The translations under genes and the position numbers were made by a program. Below the pieces are notes generated by a model. That model worked only from the letters and a program-made list of their open reading frames with translations. It had not been told where the DNA came from and searched no databases. Below are positions 1-5,315 of a stretch of 8,048 nt of DNA, in pieces (positions within the stretch are counted from its first letter, which is position 1; every line of letters starts with the position of its first letter). Origin of the DNA: Rhodospirillales bacterium (lineage in GTDB: Bacteria > Pseudomonadota > Alphaproteobacteria > UBA8366 > JADFVY01); assembly GCA_024644185.1 (NCBI GenBank), contig JAHELM010000087.1, positions 1 to 8,048 on the forward strand, given 5' to 3'.

Positions 1-845
1 GCCGTCACGTTCAGCGCCACCGAATAGCTGGCCAGCGCCAGCGGTCCCAGCACGCCGGCCATCAGCGTCAGGCTGTTGAAGGCGGTGGTTTCCACGCCCT
101 GACTGATACCGGCGGCATAGCCCAGCCGCCACTGTTCGCGGCCGTCGCGCCACCAGCCGGCGGAAAGCCTTGTGCGCACGCCGAACAGGTCGCGCGACGG
201 CATCCACCAGACATGGGCAGCCAACGCCACCGCCATGACCAGGCGCACGATGGACGTTGCCAGGATCGCACCGTCGGCGCCCAGCGCCGGCAGCCCATAC
301 GGCCCGAAGATCAGCACGCCGTTCAGCAGCAGGTTCAGCAGATTGCCGGCGACGATCACGATCATGCCGGGCAGCGGCCGGCCGAGCCCTTCCAGGAAAA
401 ACACGCTGTTGACGTAGATCATCGTCGGCAGCAGGCCGAGGCCGGCAAGCGCCATCACCCGGCCGCCGCCGCGGGCGATATCGGGCGTCTGGCCGAGCAG
501 GCGCAGGACGGGTTCGCCGAACAGGCACAGCAGCGTGCCCGCCAGACCGATCAGCGCGGCATAGGGCAGCGAACGCCGCCAGACCGCCCCGCAGTCCGCC
601 GCCCGCCCGGCGCCGCGCGTATGGCTGGTCATCACCAGCGTGCCGGTCAGCAGGCCGATTCCGACCACCATGACAACGATGAAGGGGGCCACGCCGATCC
701 CGTAATAACCGAGTTCCCCGGCGCTGAAATGGCCGACCATGACGATATCGGCGGTCGACATCGTCAGGATACCGGCGCGCGCGACAACGACCGGCGCGGC
801 CAGGCGCAACAGTTCCGAGAGATGGCTGCGCAGCGACTGGCGCAT
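1..845 (-). CDS. MATE-family multidrug/cation antiporter (partial, N-terminal 281 residues)
   Basis: This is an inner-membrane exporter of the MATE family, which expels cationic drugs and metabolites using a Na+ or H+ gradient. The reverse strand reads without a stop from the ATG whose first base is 845 to the window edge, starting MRQSLRSHLSELLRLAAP. Hydrophobic helices follow one another throughout. Family hallmarks are VMVGHF at residues 35-40 (end of helix 1) and LGADGAILATSIVR at 188-201, the G-A-D/A-G-A-x-A-T stretch common in MatE domains. MATE proteins are usually about 440-460 residues, so roughly the last 40% lies outside the window. The start lies 20 nt after the stop of the upstream dehydrogenase, so the two are probably co-transcribed. 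The ribosome-binding site is only a G-rich stretch. The substrate cannot be inferred. The family call is firm; subfamily (NorM or DinF-like) is open. Confidence 0.88.
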   Translation of the reverse strand, partial: MRQSLRSHLSELLRLAAPVVVARAGILTMSTADIVMVGHFSAGELGYYGIGVAPFIVVMVVGIGLLTGTLVMTSHTRGAGRAADCGAVWRRSLPYAALIGLAGTLLCLFGEPVLRLLGQTPDIARGGGRVMALAGLGLLPTMIYVNSVFFLEGLGRPLPGMIVIVAGNLLNLLLNGVLIFGPYGLPALGADGAILATSIVRLVMAVALAAHVWWMPSRDLFGVRTRLSAGWWRDGREQWRLGYAAGISQGVETTAFNSLTLMAGVLGPLALASYSVALNVT

Positions 846-865
846 CGGCCCGCCCCGGGCAGGGT

Positions 866-1864
866 TCAATACATGGTCTCGATGACGCGGTCCGGCGGGG
901 CGTGGCCGTCGGCGAAGGTCTTGATGTTGACGATGACCTTTTCGCCCATATCGACCCGGCCCTCGATCGTCGCCGAGCCCATATGCGGCAGCAATACGAC
1001 GTTGTCGAGTTTCAGCAGCTTGGGATTGATCGCCGGCTCGTGCTCGAAGACGTCCAGCCCGGCGCCGCCGATGGCGCCGCTTTCCAGCGCCCGGGCCAGG
1101 GCGTTCTCGTCGATCACCTCGCCGCGGCTGGTGTTGACGATATAGGAATGCGGCCGGATCAGCTTCAGCCGCCGCGCCGACAGCAGATGATAGGTCGCCG
1201 GCGTGTGCGGGCAGTTGACCGAGACGATATCCATATGCGCCAGCATCTGGTCGAGGCTGTCCCAATAGGTCGCCTCAAGCTCGGCCTCGAGGTCGGGGTG
1301 TACGCGGCGCCGGTTGTGGTAATGCACCGACAGGCCGAAGCCGCGCGCCCGGCGCGCGACCGCGCTGCCGATCCGGCCCATGCCGACGATACCCAGCCGC
1401 TTGCCCCAGATGCGGTTGCCCAGCATCGAGGTCGGGCTCCAGCCGGTCCAGTTGCCCGAGCGGATCACCCGCTCGCCCTCGGACAGCCGGCGCGGCACGG
1501 CCAGGATCAGCGCCATGGTCATGTCGGCCGTATCCTCGGTCAGCACCCCCGGCGTGTTGGTGATCGTGATGCCGCGGGTGCGCGCGGTGGCCAGGTCGAT
1601 ATGATCGACGCCGGTTCCGAACGAGGCGATCAGGCGCAGGTTCTCGCCCGCCTGCGACAGGATTGCCGAGTCGATCCGGTCGGTCACCGTCGGCACCAGA
1701 ACGTCCGCTTCCTTCACCGCGCGGATCAGTTCCGCCTGGCTGAGCGGCCGGTCGTCCAGATTCAGGCGCGTCTCGAACAGCTCCATCATCCGCGTCTCGA
1801 TGACGTCGGGCAGCTTGCGCGTGACGACGACCAGGGGTTTGCGCTTCATCTTGGGGTTTGCCAT
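866..1864 (-). CDS. D-2-hydroxyacid dehydrogenase, glyoxylate/hydroxypyruvate reductase (D-glycerate dehydrogenase) type
   Basis: A soluble 332-residue NAD(P)H-dependent dehydrogenase expected to reduce glyoxylate to glycolate or hydroxypyruvate to D-glycerate. The substrate-loop motif SFGTGVDHID is at about residues 81-90. The Rossmann motif GMGRIG (G161, G163, G166) is followed at 184-187 by NRRR instead of an acidic residue; basic residues here usually favour NADPH. The catalytic triad is complete: R247 in VNTSRGEVID, E276 in DVFEHEP, H294 in LLPHMGSAT, with the R-to-E spacing of 29 seen in this superfamily. The ATG at 1864 was chosen over a longer GTG-initiated reading from 1927 because a GAAGG ribosome-binding site (1872-1876) sits 7 nt upstream and the extension would cover the predicted promoter. 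It is the first gene of a likely operon with the MATE exporter. The exact substrate among 2-hydroxyacids is not settled by sequence. Confidence 0.9.
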   Translation of the reverse strand: MANPKMKRKPLVVVTRKLPDVIETRMMELFETRLNLDDRPLSQAELIRAVKEADVLVPTVTDRIDSAILSQAGENLRLIASFGTGVDHIDLATARTRGITITNTPGVLTEDTADMTMALILAVPRRLSEGERVIRSGNWTGWSPTSMLGNRIWGKRLGIVGMGRIGSAVARRARGFGLSVHYHNRRRVHPDLEAELEATYWDSLDQMLAHMDIVSVNCPHTPATYHLLSARRLKLIRPHSYIVNTSRGEVIDENALARALESGAIGGAGLDVFEHEPAINPKLLKLDNVVLLPHMGSATIEGRVDMGEKVIVNIKTFADGHAPPDRVIETMY

Positions 1865-1871
1865 GGACCGA

Positions 1872-1876
1872 CCTTC
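1872..1876 (-). promoter_or_regulatory. Ribosome-binding site deciding the dehydrogenase start
   Basis: GAAGG on the minus strand, 7 nt before the ATG at 1864. It supports the 332-residue product over the longer in-frame reading from 1927. Confidence 0.6.
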
Positions 1877-1898
1877 GGAGGCTCTTGCTTCAACTCGC

Positions 1899-1927
1899 CT
1901 TATACAATACCCGCCGGGCCTGTCCAA
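1899..1927 (-). promoter_or_regulatory. Predicted sigma70-type promoter of the dehydrogenase-MATE operon
   Basis: Read on the minus strand, TTGGAC (1922-1927) and TATAAG (1899-1904) are separated by exactly 17 nt. The -10 matches the consensus at five of six positions; the -35 is weaker. Transcription would start near 1892, giving a leader of about 28 nt that contains the ribosome-binding site. The spacer carries one copy of a direct repeat described separately. Confidence 0.45.
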
Positions 1928-1939
1928 TCCCGCCGGGCC
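1905..1939. repeat. Imperfect tandem direct repeat in the divergent promoter region
   Basis: CCCGCCGGGCC occurs at 1910-1920 and again at 1929-1939 (19-bp period). Each copy is preceded by CAAT, with one extra A in the first (CAATA then CCCGCCGGGCC). One copy fills the spacer of the predicted dehydrogenase promoter and the other lies just upstream of its -35. This arrangement fits a direct-repeat operator but may also be a simple local duplication. Confidence 0.55.
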
Positions 1940-2009
1940 GGAAAATCGTCATCCGGCGGCACGATGGCCGTCGCCGGCGGGGGAATGCCGCGAACCGGCC
2001 ATCCGCCGC

Positions 2010-2037
2010 TTGACCCCGGCGCGCCAGACCGCATGAT
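2010..2037 (+). promoter_or_regulatory. Possible promoter of the SH3 protein gene
   Basis: TTGACC (2010-2015) and CATGAT (2032-2037) are 16 nt apart. The -10 matches the consensus at four of six positions. A start 6-7 nt downstream would fall on the GTG at 2044, making the transcript leaderless or nearly so. The GC-rich setting makes this weak. Confidence 0.28.
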
Positions 2038-2043
2038 GGGGGG

Positions 2044-2568
2044 GTGATTCGCCGTCCTGCACCGAAGTCCCATGCAATCCTTGCCGCGCTGCTGCTTGCG
2101 GGGGTTTTCGCCATGCCGGCCATCGTCATGCCGGCTATCGCGCAGGAGGAGACGACCGGCCGTCCGGTGCCGCGCTTCGTGTCGCTGAAATCGGCCGAGG
2201 TGAACGTGCGGGCCGGCCCGGGCGAACGCTATCCGGTGAAATGGGTCTTCGTGAAGTCCGGCCTGCCGGTCGAAGTCATCGCCGAATGGGACGTCTGGCG
2301 AAAGATCCGCGACTGGGAAGGCCAGGAGGGCTGGGTCCATTCCGCCCTGCTGTCGTCGAAGCGCCGCGTCATCGTCACCGGCGAGACCCGCACGCTCTAT
2401 CGCCGGGCCGAGGAGACGTCGCCGCCCGTGGTGCAGCTGGAACCCGGAATCGTCGCCGATATCGAGGATTGCGGCGGCGAGTGGTGCCGGGTCGAGGTGC
2501 GCAATTACCGCGGCTGGCTGCGCCGCCAGGACATCTGGGGCGTCTATCCGGACGAGATCGTCCGCTAG
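2044..2568 (+). CDS. Secreted protein with two bacterial SH3-like domains
   Basis: A 174-residue exported protein of unknown exact role. It has a basic N-terminus, a hydrophobic core (about residues 10-30) and a likely signal-peptidase cut after AIAQ near residue 34, so the mature protein should be periplasmic. The first SH3-like domain (about 45-106) carries the typical NVRAGPG (54-60) and GWVHSALL (96-103). The second (about 112-170) contains GWLRRQDIWGVYPDE (157-171). Such domains often bind peptidoglycan or peptides. C143 and C148 could form a disulfide in the periplasm. The GTG start is the only in-frame start that keeps the signal peptide; it is preceded by a run of seven Gs (2038-2044) overlapping the GTG instead of a classical ribosome-binding site. 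The gene is divergent from the dehydrogenase and converges on DUF3501 with a 28-nt gap. I recall this SH3/dehydrogenase pairing from other alphaproteobacteria, but their functional link is unknown. Confidence 0.85.
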   Translation: MIRRPAPKSHAILAALLLAGVFAMPAIVMPAIAQEETTGRPVPRFVSLKSAEVNVRAGPGERYPVKWVFVKSGLPVEVIAEWDVWRKIRDWEGQEGWVHSALLSSKRRVIVTGETRTLYRRAEETSPPVVQLEPGIVADIEDCGGEWCRVEVRNYRGWLRRQDIWGVYPDEIVR

Positions 2569-2596
2569 GGCATTATCCGGTTCGAACCCGGGGCGG

Positions 2597-3202
2597 TCAC
2601 GCGAAGTCGGCGGCCAGCGCGGCGCGCTTCTCCTCGGGCAGCAGGACCATGTGGCCGTAGCCGGGATGCTTGAAACCGACGACGATCCCGGCACCCTTGC
2701 GGCGGAATTTCGCAACCTGCGCGTCGGTGAAGGGAAAATGCACGAACTGCACCGACGACGCCTTGCCCTCGGCCGAGGTGCGGTCGGTGTCTTCTTCCGG
2801 CACGCCCATGATCTCCTCGCCGTCGACGCGGATGAACATCGCCTCCTCGATACCGCCCAATGCGCCCAGCACGACCCGCCGGCGATCCGGATTGTCGATT
2901 TCGAACAGCACGGTGCAGGCCAGGTCGCGCCCCTTCGGCACCATCGGGTTGTACGCCGCCAATTCGCCGGCAAGCTGCTCCGCGCCGCCGCGCTCGATAT
3001 ACAGCATCTCGTGCACCTGCAGCCACATGCTGTCGTAATTCTCGAAATGCACGGTGGCGTCGGGCCCCAGCGCCAGTTGCCGCAACGCCTTGCCCTGGAT
3101 GATCTCGCGGCGGCGGTCCTTGCGGATATTTGCGTATTCCGCCATGTCCATGATGTCGGCCTGGGTGATTTCGGTCTTCGGGCTCATCGTGTCGATTTCC
3201 AT
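2597..3202 (-). CDS. DUF3501 family protein
   Basis: A 201-residue soluble protein recognised as DUF3501, a family of unknown biochemical function commonly encoded next to rubrerythrin and a GlpC-like Fe-S protein, as here. No signal peptide or membrane helix is visible. The N-terminal region is charged (NIRKDRRREII, about 25-35). The most family-typical segment is FENYDSMWLQVHEM (53-66), followed by YIERGG (68-73) and AAYNPMVPKGRDL (82-94). The clustered H52, E54, H64, E65 and E70 are candidate metal ligands, which is inference only. The C-terminal part (about 150-190) contains VQFVHFPFT and GFKHPGYGHMVLLP. The start at 3202 has GAAAGA directly abutting it; an in-frame ATG at 3187 (residue 6) has GGAA upstream and is a real alternative. 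It follows the Fe-S gene by 21 nt, so the two are almost certainly co-transcribed. Confidence 0.88.
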   Translation of the reverse strand: MEIDTMSPKTEITQADIMDMAEYANIRKDRRREIIQGKALRQLALGPDATVHFENYDSMWLQVHEMLYIERGGAEQLAGELAAYNPMVPKGRDLACTVLFEIDNPDRRRVVLGALGGIEEAMFIRVDGEEIMGVPEEDTDRTSAEGKASSVQFVHFPFTDAQVAKFRRKGAGIVVGFKHPGYGHMVLLPEEKRAALAADFA

Positions 3203-3223
3203 TCTTTCGCGGACAGTTTTGGC

Positions 3224-4567
3224 TCAGCCGACCAGCCCATAGGCGCGGGCGAACAGGATGACCGGGTGCGGCGTCACCCGAACCTCGGCGGCGTCCTCGT
3301 CCAGCCGCTCGATGCCCTGGCCGATATGCAGGCCGGCCAGCGGGCATTCCGAGGCGACGTAGGTCTTGCCGCTTTTCGCCACCTGGCGCGCCGCCGTCTT
3401 GCCGATCTTCAGGGCGGTTTCGAAGTTTTCCGTCATCACGCCCCAGGAACCGCCGTGGCCCGAGCAACGCTCGACCACCGCGATGTCGGTCTCCGGGATC
3501 AAACGCATCATCTCGGCCGCCTTGGCACCCATGTTCTGTGCCCGCGCATGGCAGGCCAGATGCACGGCGACACCGCCGTCCAGCGGCCTGAGCCCGGCGG
3601 CGAGGCCTTCCTTTTTCGCGATGGAAACAATGTATTCGCTGACGTCGAAGGTGGATCTCGACAGCGCCTCGACATTGGCGTCGTCGCCGACGACCAGCGG
3701 CCATTCGAATTTCAGCATCAACGCGCAGGACGGCACCAGGGCGATCACGTCATAGCCCTTGTCGATCCAGGGCCGCAACGCGGCCGCCACGGATTTCGCA
3801 TTGGCGGCGACGCGCGGCAGGTTGCCCTGCTCGAGTTGCGGCATGCCGCAGCAGCCGGGATAGACCACCTCGGTCTCGACGCCGTTATGCGCCAGTACCC
3901 GGCGCGTCGCCTCGCCGATTTCCGGATTGTTGTAATTGCCGTAGCAGGTGGCGTAGATCACCGCCTTGCGGCCATGCGCCGGGGCCGCGGCATTGACCGC
4001 CGGGCGGTCGGTCCTCGCCCGCGCGGTCAGCGTCTTGCCGTGGAATTTCGGCAGGGCCGCCTCGCGATGGATGCCGGCCACCGACTGCAGCACCGGGCGG
4101 GTCAGCGCATTGCCGGTATCGGTCGCCCAGTTGGCGAGCGGAGCGGCGAGCCCGGCCAGCGTGCCGTTGCGGTCGGTCTCGGTGAGCTGGCGCGCCATGA
4201 ACCCGGTCTTGCCCTTCGCATGTTCGACGGCGCGGCAGCGCAGCATCAGATGCGGGAAATCCAGGTTCCATTCGTGCGGCGGCACATAGGGGCACTTGGT
4301 CATGAAGCACATGTCGCACAGCGTGCAGGCATCGACGACCGGCTTGAAATCGCTGCTTTTTACCCCGTCCAACTCGCCCGTTTCCGAGGCGTCGATCAGG
4401 TCGAACAGTCGCGGGAAGGAGTCGCACAGATTGAAACAGCGGCGGCAACCGTGGCAGATGTCGAACACCCGCCGCAGCTCCGCGTCCAGTCTGGTTTCGT
4501 CGTAATAATCGGGATCCTGCCAGGGAATCGGGTGGCGGATCGGCGCATCGAGGCTGCCTTCGCGCAT
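3224..4567 (-). CDS. GlpC/HdrD-like (Fe-S)-binding oxidoreductase with two CCG domains
   Basis: A 447-residue cytoplasmic electron-transfer protein resembling GlpC and the HdrD/HdrB heterodisulfide reductase subunits. The N-terminal half has two cysteine clusters for [4Fe-4S] centres: CHGCRRCFNLC (C38, C41, C44, C48) and CTLCDMCFMTKCP (C81, C84, C87, C92); the latter has four residues before its last cysteine instead of three. Two CCG-type modules follow. The first has C208, C239-C240-G241 (PGCCGMP) and C281; the second has C339, C368 in ERCSGHGGSWG (CSG in place of CCG) and C408. No transmembrane helix is evident, so if it exchanges electrons with a membrane carrier it needs a partner. AGGA lies 6 nt before the ATG. 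It follows rubrerythrin after 149 nt and precedes DUF3501 by 21 nt. The partner and substrate are unknown; electron donation to rubrerythrin is the best contextual guess. Confidence 0.88.
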   Translation of the reverse strand: MREGSLDAPIRHPIPWQDPDYYDETRLDAELRRVFDICHGCRRCFNLCDSFPRLFDLIDASETGELDGVKSSDFKPVVDACTLCDMCFMTKCPYVPPHEWNLDFPHLMLRCRAVEHAKGKTGFMARQLTETDRNGTLAGLAAPLANWATDTGNALTRPVLQSVAGIHREAALPKFHGKTLTARARTDRPAVNAAAPAHGRKAVIYATCYGNYNNPEIGEATRRVLAHNGVETEVVYPGCCGMPQLEQGNLPRVAANAKSVAAALRPWIDKGYDVIALVPSCALMLKFEWPLVVGDDANVEALSRSTFDVSEYIVSIAKKEGLAAGLRPLDGGVAVHLACHARAQNMGAKAAEMMRLIPETDIAVVERCSGHGGSWGVMTENFETALKIGKTAARQVAKSGKTYVASECPLAGLHIGQGIERLDEDAAEVRVTPHPVILFARAYGLVG

Positions 4568-4642
4568 CGTATGTCCTGTGTCTGATATTTCGGGCGGAGC
4601 GCGGGAATGCCGCCCATCCGCCTGGTTGCCTTCGCGGTCCGA

Positions 4643-4659
4643 CCCGCCCCCCCTCTCCC
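4643..4659 (-). other. G-quadruplex-capable G-rich tract in the rbr-FeS intercistronic RNA
   Basis: The minus (mRNA) strand reads GGGAGAGGGGGGGCGGG, which fits four G3 tracts with loops of 3, 1 and 1 nt. It is untranslated and lies about 75 nt before the Fe-S start. Folding is not shown. Confidence 0.4.
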
Positions 4660-4670
4660 GGGCGGATCGA

Positions 4671-4692
4671 GCGGGGGCCCGAAAGCCCCCGC
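4671..4692 (-). other. Intercistronic stem-loop downstream of rubrerythrin
   Basis: Perfect 8-bp stem GCGGGGGC/GCCCCCGC (4671-4678 and 4685-4692) with a 6-nt loop, starting 24 nt after the rubrerythrin stop. No T-tract follows on either strand, so it is not a canonical intrinsic terminator. It may protect the rbr 3' end from exonucleases or cause partial termination before the Fe-S gene. Confidence 0.55.
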
Positions 4693-4716
4693 CGATTCTT
4701 CACCGCGATGCGCGGA

Positions 4717-5139
4717 TTACTTGCCCAGGGTGTCGAGGGCCTTCTGGAAACGGCCGGCGTGGCTCTTTTCGGCCTTCGCCAGGGTTTCGAACCAGTCGGC
4801 GATCTCGGTGAAGCCCTCGCTGCGCGCGGTCTTCGCCATGCCCGGATACATGTCGGTGTATTCGTGCGTCTCGCCGGCGATGGAGGCCTTCAGGTTCTTG
4901 GTGGTGTCGCCGATCGGCTGGCCGGTCGCCGGGTCGCCGGTCTCCTCGAGATATTCCAGATGGCCATGCGCATGGCCGGTTTCGCCCTCGGCGGTCGACC
5001 GGAACACGGCGGCGACGTCATTGTAGCCCTCGACGTCGGCCTTCTGCGCGAAATACAGATAGCGGCGGTTCGCCTGGCTTTCGCCCGCGAATGCATCCTT
5101 CAGGTTCTTTTCGGTCTTGCTGCCCTTGAGTGCCGGCAT
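4717..5139 (-). CDS. rbr: Rubrerythrin (erythrin-type, diiron domain only)
   Basis: A 140-residue cytoplasmic diiron four-helix-bundle protein expected to reduce hydrogen peroxide to water. The ligand set matches classical rubrerythrin: E20 (in AGESQANRRY), E53 and H56 (EGETGHAH), E90 and E93 (AGETHEY), E124 and H127 (AEKSHAG). Classical rubrerythrins are about 190 residues with a C-terminal rubredoxin iron site; this one stops after the bundle and contains no cysteine at all, so the built-in electron-transfer domain is absent and an external donor is needed. A strong AGGAGG ribosome-binding site lies 5 nt before the ATG. The gene sits 176 nt downstream of irr, with its own predicted promoter and a structured leader, and precedes the Fe-S protein and DUF3501. 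The family call is firm; peroxide as the physiological substrate is from family knowledge. Confidence 0.93.
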   Translation of the reverse strand: MPALKGSKTEKNLKDAFAGESQANRRYLYFAQKADVEGYNDVAAVFRSTAEGETGHAHGHLEYLEETGDPATGQPIGDTTKNLKASIAGETHEYTDMYPGMAKTARSEGFTEIADWFETLAKAEKSHAGRFQKALDTLGK

Positions 5140-5144
5140 GGCAT

Positions 5145-5150
5145 CCTCCT
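5145..5150 (-). promoter_or_regulatory. Strong ribosome-binding site of rubrerythrin
   Basis: Perfect AGGAGG on the minus strand, 5 nt before the rbr ATG. It is the strongest Shine-Dalgarno in the window, in keeping with an abundant protective protein. Confidence 0.8.
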
Positions 5151-5166
5151 GTCTGTTTGCATGGGG

Positions 5167-5184
5167 GCCGGCCGGGAGGCCGGC
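5167..5184 (-). other. Leader stem-loop 2 upstream of rubrerythrin
   Basis: Perfect 7-bp stem GCCGGCC/GGCCGGC closed by a 4-nt loop, 16 nt upstream of the AGGAGG. It lies within the predicted rbr 5' leader and could affect ribosome access or mRNA stability. Confidence 0.5.
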
Positions 5185-5197
5185 GGTGGTTATCGGC

Positions 5198-5223
5198 GGA
5201 AACGGCCGGTTCTGCCCGTTTCC
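5198..5223 (-). other. Leader stem-loop 1 at the predicted 5' end of rbr mRNA
   Basis: Perfect 8-bp stem GGAAACGG/CCGTTTCC with a 10-nt loop. It begins about 3 nt after the transcription start predicted near 5226. A stem at the extreme 5' end is a known way to stabilise mRNA against RNase E; that role is inferred here. Confidence 0.5.
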
Positions 5224-5232
5224 TTGCGTTCC

Positions 5233-5262
5233 CTTTTAAGCAGAACGCCAAATCGTTGTCAA
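5233..5262 (-). promoter_or_regulatory. Predicted sigma70-type promoter of rubrerythrin
   Basis: On the minus strand a perfect TTGACA (5257-5262) is followed after 18 nt by TAAAAG (5233-5238), or after 17 nt by TTAAAA. The predicted start near 5226 gives a leader of about 87 nt with two stem-loops and the AGGAGG. A perfect TATAAT also occurs at 5275-5280 but lacks a recognisable -35. Confidence 0.5.
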
Positions 5263-5265
5263 CAG

Positions 5266-5282
5266 ATTGGAATAATTATAAA
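5266..5282 (-). promoter_or_regulatory. Candidate Irr box (iron-control element) upstream of rubrerythrin
   Basis: TTTATAATTATTCCAAT on the minus strand agrees with the ICE pattern TTTAGAA-N3-TTCTAAA, quoted from memory, at 11 of 14 fixed positions. It ends 3 nt before the TTGACA of the rbr promoter and lies between irr and rbr. The two half-sites are not perfectly symmetric and the sequence is AT-rich, so chance similarity is possible. Confidence 0.35.
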
Positions 5283-5315
5283 GAGACAAAATACCGACCG
5301 AAGCCCGCCGACAAA

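Noticed and set aside
1865..1927. N-terminal extension of the dehydrogenase by 21 residues from a GTG at 1927
   Set aside because: It has no ribosome-binding site, resembles no dehydrogenase N-terminus, and overlaps the predicted -10/-35; the ATG at 1864 has GAAGG in place.
213..2047. Long plus-strand open frames (213-1145 and 902-2047) over the MATE and dehydrogenase genes
   Set aside because: They are antisense to genes with clear family motifs, have Arg/Gln/His/Asp-rich composition typical of GC-rich shadow frames, and show no domain of their own.
2579..2588. GGTTCGAACC, which looks like a tRNA T-loop
   Set aside because: It is only a 10-bp palindrome in the 28-nt gap between convergent genes. 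There are no acceptor, D or anticodon arms around it, and both flanks are coding. It also lacks the T-tract of a terminator.
2651..4585. A 644-residue plus-strand open frame antisense to DUF3501 and the Fe-S gene
   Set aside because: No ribosome-binding site or recognisable domain; the low-complexity composition mirrors the codon bias of the opposite strand. The minus strand carries intact cysteine motifs.
5283..5315. Possible intrinsic terminator after irr (T-rich stretch on the minus strand)
   Set aside because: No stable GC stem precedes the T-rich stretch; the preceding bases are G-rich without a complement.
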